From: Streptomyces sp. NBC_01233
GTDB lineage: Bacteria; Actinomycetota; Actinomycetes; Streptomycetales; Streptomycetaceae
DNA length: 64,000 nt
Assembly (NCBI RefSeq): GCF_035989305.1
Contig: NZ_CP108514.1
Span: forward strand, 3,038,501-3,102,500
Direction: 5' to 3'
Shown here one piece after another: positions 1-9,340 of this stretch. The position numbers and the translations under genes were made by a program. Below the pieces are notes generated by a model. That model was not told the DNA's origin and ran no database searches. It worked only from the letters and a program-made list of their open reading frames with translations. The first letter of the stretch is position 1. Each line of letters starts with the position of its first letter.

Positions 1-592
1 GCCAGGCGCGGAAGTGTTTGACCTGCCCGTATGCCTCGTCCGCGGTCACCCAGGCGAAGGGAACAGCCGCGTCGATGGCGCGTTGCAGCATCCACTTGAG
101 GTGCTCGATCTTCGTGGCGAACGGCACGGTGTCGTCGATCCCGGCTGCCCGGCAGCGGTCGCGGTCGTCCGTCCAGGACTTCGGGACGTAGAGTTCCCGG
201 TCGATCAGCGCCCGCCCTTTGGCGGATGCGTAGGCGAGGAAGGTGCCGATCTGGCAGTTCTCGGTGCGGCCAGCGGTGCCGGAATACTGCCGCTGGACCC
301 CTGCTGACCTGGTGCCCTTCTTCAGGAACCCGGTGTCGTCCCCGATGAGCACGCCATCCTTGGCGCCGATGGTCTCCACGACGAAGTCCCGGACATCGTC
401 CCGGACCGCGTTCTCGTCCCATTCGGAGTGATTGAGCAGGCGTTGCACACCGTCCGGGCGGAGCTGGCCGACCTGCTCGGCCAGCGTCCACCCGTTCTTC
501 TTCTCTAGCGGCGCAAGCAGGCCCGTCATGTAGTCCAGAGCCCGATCACGTGGCTCCGACCTGCCAAAACGATGCCCGAACCGGGCATGCAA
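1..592 (-). CDS. IS701-family transposase, partial (C-terminus outside window)
   Basis: This is the N-terminal half of a DDE transposase, nearly identical to that at 10013-11146. It contains the first catalytic Asp region (GDDTGFLKKG) and ends in the window near the second (VTADEAYG). The best visible start is a TTG at 592. Homologous reading continues about 20 codons upstream (ESLTVEQIESWSEG), where only a CTG could start translation, so the true start is uncertain. With the copy at 9.9 kb it forms an inverted pair about 9.2 kb apart. Confidence 0.85.
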   Translation of the reverse strand, partial: MHARFGHRFGRSEPRDRALDYMTGLLAPLEKKNGWTLAEQVGQLRPDGVQRLLNHSEWDENAVRDDVRDFVVETIGAKDGVLIGDDTGFLKKGTRSAGVQRQYSGTAGRTENCQIGTFLAYASAKGRALIDRELYVPKSWTDDRDRCRAAGIDDTVPFATKIEHLKWMLQRAIDAAVPFAWVTADEAYGQVKHFRAW

Positions 593-703
593 CCCCGCTA
601 CACCCTCGGACCACGACTCGATCTGCTCAACCGTCAGCGATTCATCACACAGTCACAACAACGAGCAACCTCACCGACCGTCACGCCACATGCGGTTGCA
701 GTA
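1..703 (-). mobile_element. IS701-family insertion sequence, copy 1 (cut by window edge)
   Basis: This is the same element as the full copy at 9902-11288, in opposite orientation and with only a few base differences. The inner end at 703 carries the same 17-bp terminal sequence TACTGCAACCGCATGTG read on the minus strand. It is followed by CTAG (704-707), which fits the YTAR target preference of the IS701 family. The other end and its target copy lie outside the window, so the duplication cannot be confirmed. Confidence 0.9.
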
Positions 704-1996
704 CTAGGCCTGCGGGGACCGTGCGTCATAGCGGGCGAAGTTCCGCCACCGCAGCGCGAGCAGGCCCAGTACGAGCACGCACGCCAGCCCCCCGCCCGTG
801 ACGGCCACGGTCGGGGAGGTCAGGTCGGCGGTGCTCCCGGCGATGAAGTCCCCGAGGCGGGGCCCGCCCGCGACGACCACGATGAAGACGCCCTGGAGGC
901 GGCCGCGCATCTCGTCGGGCGTGGCGGCCTGGAGCATCGTGCTGCGGAACACCATCGAGACGGTGTCCGCGGCCCCGGCGAGGGCCAGGAAGAACAAACC
1001 GAGCCACAGGTTCCGGGTGAGTCCGAACACGGCGATGGCCAGTCCCCAGCCGGCGACGGAGAGCAGGATCGCCAGCCCGTGCCGCTGGACGCGGCCCTGC
1101 CAGCCGGAGAACAGCCCGCCCAGCAGCGCCCCGGCGGCGATCGCGGCCACCATCAGTCCGACCGTCTTCGCGTCGCCGCCGTACCAGAGCGCGGCGGTGG
1201 CCGGGAACAGCGCCTTCGGCTGCGCCAGCACCATCGCGGCCATGTCGGTGAAGAAGGTCATCCGGATGTTGGGCCGGGTCCCGAGGAAGCGCAGTCCGTC
1301 GACGACGGAGGCCCGCCCCCGCGCCTCCTCTCCGCGGTCGGGCTTCATCGACGGCAGCCGCCACATCGCGTAGAGGGCGGCGGTGAAGGTCACGGCGTCG
1401 ATCAGGTACGCCGACTGGTAGCCGCCGAGCGCGACGATCAGCCCGCCCAGTGCGGGCCCGACCATCGTCCCGAAGGTCATGGTCACCGAGTTCAGGGCAT
1501 TGGCGGCGGGCAGCTGCTCGGCCGGCAGCAGCCTCGGGATCATGGCGGCCCGCGCCGGTCCCGTGAGCGCCCCGCACACCGCCTGGAGGGCGACGACGCC
1601 GTACAGGAACCAGACCCGGTGGTAGTCGAGCAGCGCGGCCCCGGCGAGTGCGACCGACAGGGCGGCGGCGCCGAGGGAGCTGTAGAGGCCGAGCTTGCGC
1701 CGGTCCACGGTGTCGGCGATGGCGCCGCCGTAGAGCCCGAAGACGACGAGCGGGACGAGCGAGAAGAGCCCGACGAGCCCGACGGAGAAGCTGGACCGGG
1801 TGATGTCGTAGACCTGGAGCGAGATCGCGAGGGCGGTCATCGCCTGGCCGACCCAGGAGATCGTGCCGCCGACCCACAGCCGCCGGTAGTCCGCGGACGT
1901 GCGCAGAGGGGTGAGGTCGGCGAATATGCGCCGCCGGGGGCGGGTGGGAGCTGTCGTCGGGGGCACAGGGGATCCTAACCGCCGGCCGTCCTGCAC
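704..1996 (-). CDS. MFS transporter (EntS/MFS_3-like exporter)
   Basis: This 430-aa membrane protein has about 12 hydrophobic segments and typical MFS loops. The loop after TM2 reads GAIADTVDRRKLG, and there is a central hydrophilic linker around residue 215 (KPDRGEEARGRAS). It resembles the MFS_3 group that includes the enterobactin exporter EntS, so an efflux role in the cytoplasmic membrane is likely; the substrate is unknown. GTG at 1996 is the longest start; a second GTG at 1966 is about as good. The stop codon TAG lies inside the CTAG target of the adjacent IS701 copy, so the insertion abuts the gene end without altering the protein. Confidence 0.85.
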   Translation of the reverse strand: MQDGRRLGSPVPPTTAPTRPRRRIFADLTPLRTSADYRRLWVGGTISWVGQAMTALAISLQVYDITRSSFSVGLVGLFSLVPLVVFGLYGGAIADTVDRRKLGLYSSLGAAALSVALAGAALLDYHRVWFLYGVVALQAVCGALTGPARAAMIPRLLPAEQLPAANALNSVTMTFGTMVGPALGGLIVALGGYQSAYLIDAVTFTAALYAMWRLPSMKPDRGEEARGRASVVDGLRFLGTRPNIRMTFFTDMAAMVLAQPKALFPATAALWYGGDAKTVGLMVAAIAAGALLGGLFSGWQGRVQRHGLAILLSVAGWGLAIAVFGLTRNLWLGLFFLALAGAADTVSMVFRSTMLQAATPDEMRGRLQGVFIVVVAGGPRLGDFIAGSTADLTSPTVAVTGGGLACVLVLGLLALRWRNFARYDARSPQA

Positions 1997-2181
1997 CCCG
2001 AGGGGTTATTCCGCCGCTTCACACACCGGCAACAGTCGCCCCATCCGGCCCCGCGGTCCCGCCGCGGATGGCCTCTTGCCGGTAACCCGCCACTATCACC
2101 TGACATTTGACTGAATCGACGTGCGCTCCTCGCCTCGTGTTCAGCTCATGATGAAAAGACTCGTATGTCCAGGGAGGCGTA

Positions 2182-3339
2182 GTGATCGAACCTGGCAACA
2201 GCACCACGAGCACCGGCACGACGCAGAACACGGTGCGCCCCACCGTCCCCCTCACCGTCGGCGTCGAGGAGGAGTTCCTGCTCGTCGACGCCCGCACGTT
2301 CCGGGTGGTCCCCGCCGCCCCGCTCGTCCTCGCGACGGCCGGCGGGCTGCCGGGCGAGCTGCACCCCGAGGGCACCCGCTACCAGGTGGAGCTGTCCACT
2401 CCGATAGCCCACTCGGCAGCTTCGCTGCGCGCCGAGCTCGCCGCCCTGCGGCGCACCCTCGGCCGGGCGGCCCGCGCCCACGGCTGCCGGCTGCTGGCCG
2501 CGCCCTCGCCGGTGGTCGCCGTGGAGGGTCCGCTGCACCTGACCGACGACGAGCCGCGCCAGCGCGAGCAGCACCGCCGCTTCGGCGCGCTCACCGACAC
2601 GCTGGTCAGCTGCGGCCGCCACATCCACATCGGCACGCTCGACGTGGACACCGCCGTGGCGGTGTCCAACAGGATCAGACCGTGGCTGCCGACACTGATC
2701 GCCCTGGCGGCCAACTCGCCGTTCTGGGGCGGGCGTGACACGGGCCACGCCAGCTGGCGGGCGATGGCCTGGTCCGGCTGGCCCTCGGCGGGGCTGCCGC
2801 CGCACTTCACGTCCACGGCCCACTTCCGCCGGTCGGTACAGACCCTGCTCGGCTCCGGGGCGGCCCTGGACATCAAGATGGTCTATTGGGACCTCCGCCC
2901 GTCCGGGCACTGGCCGACGCTGGAAATCCGGGCGCCCGACATGTCCCCGAACATCGACTCCGCCATCCTCCAGGCCGAACTGGCCCGCGCGCTGGTCTCC
3001 ACGGCCCTGCGCGAGATCGACGAGCACCGCCCCGAGCCGGCCGTACGGGACGACGTACTGCACCTCGCGCGCTGGCGGGCGGCCCACGACGGGCTGGAGG
3101 GCTTCGGGCTCGACCCGTACACGGGCGTGGAACTCCCCGCGGCCGACCTCGCGGAGGCCCTGCTGGACCTGGTCGCACCGGACCTGGCCGCCGCCGGCGA
3201 CCTCGACCACGCGGCCAAGACCCTGGCCGGCCTCCTGCGCGACGGCTCGGGCGCCCACCGCCAGCGCGTGGCCTTCGCCCGCCGCCAGGACCTGACGGAC
3301 GTACTGCGCCACCTCGCGGACGAAACGGAGGACTTCTAG
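2182..3339 (+). CDS. Carboxylate-amine ligase, YbdK/GCS2 family
   Basis: This 385-aa protein belongs to the glutamate-cysteine ligase type 2 family (PF04107). The N-terminus has the family hallmark LTVGVEEEFLLVD with its metal-binding glutamates. SCGRHIHIGTLD is the conserved histidine block, and KMVYWDLRPSGHWPTLEIR is typical of the C-terminal half. Family members ligate an amino acid to the gamma-carboxylate of glutamate using ATP, but most actinobacterial YbdK paralogues have no assigned substrate. GTG 2182 is preferred because AGGGAGG sits 4 bases upstream. The gene stands alone between an exporter on the other strand and a terminator at 3376. Confidence 0.88.
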   Translation: MIEPGNSTTSTGTTQNTVRPTVPLTVGVEEEFLLVDARTFRVVPAAPLVLATAGGLPGELHPEGTRYQVELSTPIAHSAASLRAELAALRRTLGRAARAHGCRLLAAPSPVVAVEGPLHLTDDEPRQREQHRRFGALTDTLVSCGRHIHIGTLDVDTAVAVSNRIRPWLPTLIALAANSPFWGGRDTGHASWRAMAWSGWPSAGLPPHFTSTAHFRRSVQTLLGSGAALDIKMVYWDLRPSGHWPTLEIRAPDMSPNIDSAILQAELARALVSTALREIDEHRPEPAVRDDVLHLARWRAAHDGLEGFGLDPYTGVELPAADLAEALLDLVAPDLAAAGDLDHAAKTLAGLLRDGSGAHRQRVAFARRQDLTDVLRHLADETEDF

Positions 3340-3375
3340 CCGGGCACCGGGGAAACGCCGTCAGTCCCATACGTC

Positions 3376-3410
3376 GAGGCTCTGCCACCGCTCTCTGGAG
3401 GCAGAGCCTC
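3376..3410 (+). terminator. Hairpin terminator after the ligase gene
   Basis: An 11-bp perfect stem (GAGGCTCTGCC with its complement) encloses a 13-nt loop, 37 bp after the stop of the ligase gene. No U tract follows, as is usual in Streptomyces. The rest of the gap up to 3551 holds the probable promoter of the next operon (TATAGAG near 3530), which I cannot define precisely. Confidence 0.75.
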
Positions 3411-3551
3411 TTGGGGTGCCCCGATCTCGCTCTCAGCCTCATGGAACGTCCCCGTCCCCCATACGCACCGGCTGTTTGGTGCGCTGACGAAGAAGAGGCT
3501 AACGTCCTGGTTCGCATAGGAATGTTCCTATAGAGCCTGTTAGGAAACCCG

Positions 3552-5942
3552 ATGGCGAACGAACGGGTCCGTAGCCAAGACGCAGTCGATGTCGTCGTCG
3601 TCGGTTCGGGATTCGGGGGTTCCGTCGCCGCCTACCGTCTCGCCGAGGACGGCCTGTCCGTGGTGGTTCTGGAGCGCGGCAAGCCGTACCCTCCCGGCAG
3701 CTTCCCCCGCACGCCGGCCGCCATGGGCCGCAATTTCTGGGACCCGAGCGAGGGCATGCACGGGCTGTTCGACATCTGGTCGTTCCGCGGCCTGGAGGGG
3801 GTCGTCTCCAGTGGCCTGGGCGGCGGCTCGCTGATCTACGCCAATGTCCTGCTCCGCAAGGACGAGCGGTGGTTCGTGCACGAGTCACCGCTGCCCGGCG
3901 GCGGCTACGAGAACTGGCCGATCGGCCGGGGCGACCTCGACCCGCACTACGAGCGCGTCGAACGCATGCTCGGCGCCACGCGGTACCCGTACACCGACAC
4001 GCCAAAGACCGTCGCGATGGAGGAGGCCGCGGACAAGCTCGGCCTGCACGCGTCGCGTCCGCCGCTCGCCGTCACGTTCTCGCCCCGGCCCGGCGAGGGG
4101 CCGGTTCCGGGAGCACCGGTCCCCGAGCCCGAGTACGGCAACCTCCACGGCCTGCCGCGCGACACCTGCCGGCTGTGCGGCGAGTGCGACATCGGCTGCA
4201 ACTTCGGCGCCAAGAACACCCTGGACCACACCTACCTGTCGGCCGCGCGACACCACGGCGCCGACATCCGCACGCGCTGCGAGGTGCGCGGCTTCACGCC
4301 TCTGCCCGGCGGCGGCTACGAGGTCCGGTACGTCGTCCACGACCCGGCCCGTGAGGGCCGTCGCACCGCCACCAGCCGGCTCCCGGTGCAGCGGATCACC
4401 TGCAACCGTCTCGTGCTGGCGGCCGGCTCGTTCGGATCGACGTACCTGCTGCTGCGCAACCGCGCCGCGCTGCCTGGCATCAGCCAGGCCCTGGGCACCC
4501 GGTTCTGCGGCAACGGCGACGTGCTCGGGCTGGTGGCCAAAGCGACCGGCGGCGCCGAGGTGCACGGCCCCCGCACGATCGCGAGCAGTACGGGCCCGGT
4601 GATCACCAGCGCCATCCGCGTCGCCGACGAACTCGACGAGGACGGCCAGCCGGGGCGCGGCTTCTACATCGAGGACGCCGGCTACCCGGCGTTCGTCAAC
4701 TGGCTCGCCGAGGCCACGCAGGTGCCCGGAAGTATCCGCCGCACCGCCGGGTTCGGCCTGCACCGGCTGCGGTCCCGGCTCGGGTTCAGCCCGCAGAGCA
4801 ACATCAGCAGGCAACTCGCCCTGCTGCTCGGACCCGGAGTGTTCTCTGACTCGTCGCTGCCGCTGCTCGGCATGGGACGGGATCTGCCGGACGGCCGGAT
4901 GGGCCTGCGCCGGGGCTACCTCGACGTGGACTGGACCACGCAGACGTCACGCCGCTACTTCGAGCGAGTCCGCTCGACCATGCGCGACATGGCCGAGACG
5001 CTCGGCGGACAATTCCACGACAACCCGCTGTGGTGGGCGCGCCGGGTGATCACCGTGCACCCGCTCGGCGGCGCCCCGATCGGCCGACATCCCGCGGAGG
5101 GCGTCTGCGATTCCTTCGGCGAGGTCTTCGGCCATCCGGGCCTGCACGTACTCGACGGCGCGGCGCTGCCCGGGCCGGTGGGCGCGAACCCCTCGCTCAC
5201 GATCGCCGCGTTCGCCGACCGCGCCTGCGACCGCATCCTCGCGGAGCGCTCCACGCCGCGGGCCGCCGCGGCCGCACCCGCGCCGTTTGCGGACGTGGCC
5301 GCTTCCGCGAACGGTGAACGGCCCACCAGTCTCTCCTTCACGGAGGAGATGAAAGGACATGTCGCACTCGACGTCGGCGATCCCGAAGAGGGACAGGAGC
5401 TCGGCCGGTCCCTGAACCAGCGGCTTGTGTTCCGTCTCACGATCACCGCCGCCGACGTGGACCGCTTCGTCGTCGACCCGGACCACCCGGCCAGAGCCGC
5501 CGGCCACGTGGATTGCGACGTCCTGGGCGGTCGGCTGCCGGTCGAACGCGGCTGGTTCAACCTGTTCACCCGGGACGGCGACCCGAGTCTGCGGCGGATG
5601 CTGTACCGGCTGCACCTCCGCGACCCGGGCGGCAATCCGCTCACACTCGTCGGGCACAAGGAGGTGCACGACGATCCCGGCATCGATGTGTGGCGTGACA
5701 CCTCGACGCTCTACTTCCGCCTGCTCGCCGGGCACGTCGTGCCGGCCGGCGACGAAACCGCCCCGGTACTCGGCGCGGGGATCGTCGTCATCCTGGTCGA
5801 TGACTTCGTCCGGCAGCTGACCACGTTCCGTGCCGTCGGCCCGCATCCCCGGCGGGCACTGGAGAGCTTCGGCCGGCTCTTCCTCGGCGAGCTGTGGTCC
5901 GTCTACGGTTCGCACTGCATGCCCACCGAGGAGTCGACGTGA
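3552..5942 (+). CDS. GMC-family FAD oxidoreductase (cholesterol-oxidase-like) with extra C-terminal domain
   Basis: This 796-aa flavoprotein has an N-terminal Rossmann motif GSGFGG (residues 18-23). The GMC C-terminal signatures follow: HPLGGAPIGRHP and GPVGANPSLTIAAFADRA. Cys206, 209, 212 and 216 (CRLCGECDIGC) form a CxxCxxCxxxC cluster that resembles an Fe-S ligand set and is shared with ChoD-like GMC proteins. After residue 590 comes a separate domain of about 200 aa (starting LSFTEEMKG) that occurs with such oxidoreductases. A fragment of the same domain type appears at 9341-9691. Substrate is probably a sterol or another hydrophobic alcohol, but this is inference. First gene of a coupled operon; its TGA overlaps the next GTG. 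Confidence 0.82.
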   Translation: MANERVRSQDAVDVVVVGSGFGGSVAAYRLAEDGLSVVVLERGKPYPPGSFPRTPAAMGRNFWDPSEGMHGLFDIWSFRGLEGVVSSGLGGGSLIYANVLLRKDERWFVHESPLPGGGYENWPIGRGDLDPHYERVERMLGATRYPYTDTPKTVAMEEAADKLGLHASRPPLAVTFSPRPGEGPVPGAPVPEPEYGNLHGLPRDTCRLCGECDIGCNFGAKNTLDHTYLSAARHHGADIRTRCEVRGFTPLPGGGYEVRYVVHDPAREGRRTATSRLPVQRITCNRLVLAAGSFGSTYLLLRNRAALPGISQALGTRFCGNGDVLGLVAKATGGAEVHGPRTIASSTGPVITSAIRVADELDEDGQPGRGFYIEDAGYPAFVNWLAEATQVPGSIRRTAGFGLHRLRSRLGFSPQSNISRQLALLLGPGVFSDSSLPLLGMGRDLPDGRMGLRRGYLDVDWTTQTSRRYFERVRSTMRDMAETLGGQFHDNPLWWARRVITVHPLGGAPIGRHPAEGVCDSFGEVFGHPGLHVLDGAALPGPVGANPSLTIAAFADRACDRILAERSTPRAAAAAPAPFADVAASANGERPTSLSFTEEMKGHVALDVGDPEEGQELGRSLNQRLVFRLTITAADVDRFVVDPDHPARAAGHVDCDVLGGRLPVERGWFNLFTRDGDPSLRRMLYRLHLRDPGGNPLTLVGHKEVHDDPGIDVWRDTSTLYFRLLAGHVVPAGDETAPVLGAGIVVILVDDFVRQLTTFRAVGPHPRRALESFGRLFLGELWSVYGSHCMPTEEST

Positions 5943-7837
5943 ACGTGCGCGAGCTACGCAAGCTCTCCAAGCAGCTCGGCTTCACCCCGCAGGAGCAGGT
6001 GCGGTGGCTGGCCCCGAAGGAACTGGCTCGTACGGCGGTGAAGGCCGCGCTGGCAGCCGTCTTCGCCAACTACTCGGACAAGCGGGAGATCCAGGGCGCG
6101 CTCGACGAGGCAGATCTCCTGTCGGCGCCGCCGGACAAACCCGATGCCGAGGAGATCTGGATCGATTTCGTCGCCGACCTCGGTGACGGCTTCGACGCGA
6201 CGAGCTCGGTGGCGTTCACCCTGGCGGCGCAGATGATCACCTGCGAGAACGGCGCGACGCCGCTGCCCCGGGGCTCGCTGCTCGTCCTCGGCGGCGACCA
6301 GGTGTACCCGGTCGCGTCGGCGACAGGGTACGAGGACCGCTTGCAGGGCCCGTACCGTGCCGCGCTGCCGGGCAACCACGAGACGGCGGCCGACCAGCCG
6401 CCCATGGTCGCGCCGCCGGGCAACCACGAGACGGCGGCCGACCAGCCGCTCATGGTCGCGCTGCCGGGCAACCACGACTGGTACGACGGCCTCACCTCGT
6501 TCCTCCGGATGTTCGTCCAGGAGCGGTCCATCGGCGGCTGGCAGACCCGGCAGAAGCGGAGCTACTTCGCCGTGCGGCTGCCGCAGCAGTGGTGGCTCAT
6601 CGGCCTGGACAGCCAGCTCGGCTCGTACTTCGACGACCCCCAGCTGCACTACTTCCAGACCCACCTGTCGGCGAACCTGCAACCCGGTGACGGCGTGATC
6701 GTCTGCTCCGCCGAGCCCACCTGGGTAGAGAGTGCCGAGGACCGGAAATCCGATGCCTTCAACGCGCTGCACTGGTTCGACCGCAACATCATCCGGACCA
6801 AGACCGATCCGACGACCGGAGAGCCGGTGCCGACGGGCGCGTCGATCCGGCTGTGGCTGACCGGCGACAAGCATCACTACGCCCGGTATGCCGAACAGCT
6901 GCCCGGGGAGGACCCGGCCGGATCCGACGGCCTGCCGCCGGACCCCCGGCGGCGCCAGATGGTGACGTGCGGCATGGGCGGTGCGTTCCTGGCGGCGACG
7001 CACCGGCTGCCACCCGTGCTGCGCCTGCCGCCCGGCGACTCGCGGATGCGGTCCAAGGACGACCCGCCGCCGGCGTTCGCCCTCGCGCGGGAGACCTACC
7101 CCAGTGCCGAGGAGTCCCGCCGCATCGCCCGGCACATCGCGCTGCCGTGGAACCGGAACTGGCTGGTCTGGCGCAATCCGGGATTCGCCGCGCCCGCCGC
7201 GGGGCTGCACGTCGGGTTGTTCCTCCTCATGAGCTTCCTGTTCGCGCTGGCGGAGGGCGCCCCGCAGCCCGTCGACGCAGTACGCAGGGCCGGTGTCGGT
7301 GACATCGTCGGATTCGTCGCGATCGTGCTCTTCGCGGAGCTGGTGCTGGTCGTGCTCGGCTGCGCCGCCCGGCTGATCCGCAAACGTAAGCTCGCCGCAC
7401 CGTCCCGCACGACGACCGCCGTCCTGCTCCAGCTCGCGGTCGCGCTGGTGGCCCTGGCCATCACCGTGGCGATTCCGTTCCCGCCCGCCTGCTCCGGGTG
7501 GATTGTAGTGCTGGCGTGCCTGTTCGTCGCCGCCCTGACGGGCGCGGCCGTGGGCTCCGAGGCCTTCGCGCTGTGGACGCTGTCGGTACACGACGGTGTG
7601 GTCGCCGAGTGGCCGATGTCCGGCCAGTCGATCGAGGACCACAAGGGGTTCGTCCGCATCCACATCGCGCAGTCGGGCACCCTCACCCTCTACCCGCTCG
7701 CGCTCGACGGCATCTGCCGCGACTGGGACGTACAGGACCTCTCCGCCGGCGGGATGCGGCCGGTGCCCCGGAAGCTGCCAGCCGTGAGGCTGATCGAGGC
7801 CCCCATCGTGATCGATCGAGAGGCGGCACGCCCATGA
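5939..7837 (+). CDS. Membrane-anchored metallophosphoesterase
   Basis: This protein of about 632 aa combines a calcineurin-like phosphoesterase domain with C-terminal membrane segments. Metal-binding motifs include LVLGGDQVYP, GNHDWYDG (near residue 177) and TGDKHHYARY. At least three hydrophobic segments follow after residue 420 (for example GLFLLMSFLFALAEG), so the catalytic part is probably tethered to the membrane. GTG 5939 is chosen because it forms a GTGA overlap with the preceding stop; longer reading would run into the upstream gene. Oddly, the GNH metal motif is preceded by two extra tandem copies (see 6371-6466). The substrate is unknown; the operon context suggests lipid or sterol metabolism. 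Confidence 0.8.
   Translation: MNVRELRKLSKQLGFTPQEQVRWLAPKELARTAVKAALAAVFANYSDKREIQGALDEADLLSAPPDKPDAEEIWIDFVADLGDGFDATSSVAFTLAAQMITCENGATPLPRGSLLVLGGDQVYPVASATGYEDRLQGPYRAALPGNHETAADQPPMVAPPGNHETAADQPLMVALPGNHDWYDGLTSFLRMFVQERSIGGWQTRQKRSYFAVRLPQQWWLIGLDSQLGSYFDDPQLHYFQTHLSANLQPGDGVIVCSAEPTWVESAEDRKSDAFNALHWFDRNIIRTKTDPTTGEPVPTGASIRLWLTGDKHHYARYAEQLPGEDPAGSDGLPPDPRRRQMVTCGMGGAFLAATHRLPPVLRLPPGDSRMRSKDDPPPAFALARETYPSAEESRRIARHIALPWNRNWLVWRNPGFAAPAAGLHVGLFLLMSFLFALAEGAPQPVDAVRRAGVGDIVGFVAIVLFAELVLVVLGCAARLIRKRKLAAPSRTTTAVLLQLAVALVALAITVAIPFPPACSGWIVVLACLFVAALTGAAVGSEAFALWTLSVHDGVVAEWPMSGQSIEDHKGFVRIHIAQSGTLTLYPLALDGICRDWDVQDLSAGGMRPVPRKLPAVRLIEAPIVIDREAARP
6371..6466 (+). repeat. Two 48-bp tandem units duplicating the GNH metal motif
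   Basis: Units at 6371-6418 and 6419-6466 differ by only a few bases and each encodes GNHETAADQP(P/L)MVA(P/L)P. A third GNH (GNHDWYDG) starts exactly 48 bp later at 6467 and is the canonical site. The expansion keeps frame and inserts 32 residues next to the active site. Confidence 0.9.
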
Positions 7838-8904
7838 CCGGCGCTCCGCAGCCGGACCCACCGACCCAGCCCACGACCCGCCGTGACCACGTAACCGAGG
7901 TCCAGCCGCTGACCGCGCTCGACGGCAGACCCCTGACTCTGGTGCACGTTCAGGGCAGGCACCCACCGACCCGCGGTCCGGTCCTCGTCGTGCACGGTGC
8001 GGGGGTGCGGGCCGAGCTGTTCCGGCCGCCGCTGCCCCGCACGTTCGTGGACGCCCTGATCGACGACGGCTGGGACGTCTGGCTGCTCAACTGGCGCGCT
8101 TCGATCGACCTCGCCCCGATGGCCTGGACGCTTGATCAGGCGGCGGCGTACGACCATCCCGCCGCGGTGGCCCATGTGCTGGCCGCCACGGGCGCCGAGC
8201 GGCTCAAGGCGGTCGTGCACTGTCAGGGCTCGACGTCGTTCATGATGGCGCTGACGGCCGGGTTGCTCCCCCAAGTGGAAACCGTGGTCAGCAACGCGGT
8301 GTCGCTGCACACGGTCGTGCCCCGCCTGTCGACGTTCAAGATCGGCTACCTCGCGCCGGTCATCCGCCACGCGCTCCCGTACCTTTCGCCCGGTTGGGGA
8401 GACCGTCCGCGGGGACCGCTGCCCCGGCTGCTGGTCTGGTGCGTGCGCGCGACACATCCGGAGTGCCGCAATTCAGTCTGCCGGATGGTCAGTTTCACGT
8501 ACGGTAGCGGCTGGCCGGCCCTGTGGTCCCACGCGAATCTCGATGAGGCGACGCACGACTGGATCCGGGGCGAGTTCGCCGAAGTGCCGATGACGTTCTT
8601 CGAGCAGATGAACCGGTGCATCCGGGCCGGCCACCTGGTGCCGACGGACGGCATCGAGTCTCTGCCGCGGTCCTTCGTCGCGCAGGCGCCGAGGACCGAC
8701 GCACGGATCGTGCTCCTCGCGGGCGAGGACAACCACTGCTTCACGGCGGAGAGCCAGCGACGCACCTTCGACTTCCTGCAGAGGCACAGGCCCGGCCGCG
8801 ACAGCCTGCACCTGCTGCCCGGCTACGGCCACCTCGACGTCTTCATCGGCCGCCGCGCGGCGGTGGACACATACCCGGTGATCCTTGAGGAGCTCGCTCG
8901 ATGA
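7834..8904 (+). CDS. Alpha/beta-hydrolase fold protein with Cys at the nucleophile elbow
   Basis: This 356-aa hydrolase-fold protein has the oxyanion strand VLVVHGAGVRAE and a C-terminal catalytic His in LPGYGHLDVF. The nucleophile elbow reads VVHCQGSTS, which places Cys rather than Ser at the nucleophile position. A Cys nucleophile is known from dienelactone hydrolase, but here it is only inferred. ATG 7834 overlaps the upstream stop (ATGA), so translation is coupled to the phosphoesterase. The preceding in-frame stretch is a shadow of that gene. Together with the GMC oxidoreductase it may act on a hydrophobic ester or sterol-like substrate. Confidence 0.8.
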   Translation: MTGAPQPDPPTQPTTRRDHVTEVQPLTALDGRPLTLVHVQGRHPPTRGPVLVVHGAGVRAELFRPPLPRTFVDALIDDGWDVWLLNWRASIDLAPMAWTLDQAAAYDHPAAVAHVLAATGAERLKAVVHCQGSTSFMMALTAGLLPQVETVVSNAVSLHTVVPRLSTFKIGYLAPVIRHALPYLSPGWGDRPRGPLPRLLVWCVRATHPECRNSVCRMVSFTYGSGWPALWSHANLDEATHDWIRGEFAEVPMTFFEQMNRCIRAGHLVPTDGIESLPRSFVAQAPRTDARIVLLAGEDNHCFTAESQRRTFDFLQRHRPGRDSLHLLPGYGHLDVFIGRRAAVDTYPVILEELAR

Positions 8905-9340
8905 AGCGGATCCCGTCCCTTGCCCGGATGGGCATGTCGGTCATGCCATCGCCCGTCCCGCGCCGCCGGCGCCGGCTCTCCGGACGGCACGCGCTGGTCG
9001 ACGACATCCCGTTCGATCTTCCGGTCGACTAGGTCGACACGCCTGCCCTGATGGCCGGGTTCCCCGTGGATCTCGCGGCGGCGGCGGCCCGGCTGCTGCC
9101 CGGTGGCGAGCTGCATCCGATGGCGCTCCCGGCCGGAAAGGGGCTGCTCGTCATCACGGTGGTCAACTACGTCCGCACCGACATCGGCCGGTACATCGAG
9201 TACTCCATCGCGATCGCCTGCACACACGGCAGCCGGTCGGCTCCGCCACTGCTGCCGGGGCTGCCATGCGGCGCGTTCGGCACCGGGCAGCACGCCGTGG
9301 ACCTGCCGGTGAGCAGCGAGGTCTCCGTGAAGGGCGGCAC
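8901..9340 (+). pseudogene. Acetoacetate decarboxylase-like gene, broken
   Basis: ATG 8901 overlaps the hydrolase stop (ATGA), so this was the fourth gene of the operon. The frame is stopped by TAG at 9030-9032 after 43 codons, yet homologous-looking sequence continues in frame: ALMAGFPVDLAAAAARLLPG, TDIGRYIEYSIAIACTHG and VDLPVSSEVSVKGG. These resemble the acetoacetate decarboxylase family (PF06314). After VKGG the reading jumps to an unrelated sequence in another frame, so the 3' part has been deleted. Family assignment rests on motif resemblance and is moderate. Confidence 0.65.

Noticed and set aside
572..1978. Long plus-strand frame opposite the MFS gene
   Set aside because: Arg/Gly/Pro-rich composition typical of antisense frames in high-GC DNA; the minus-strand frame has clear membrane helices.
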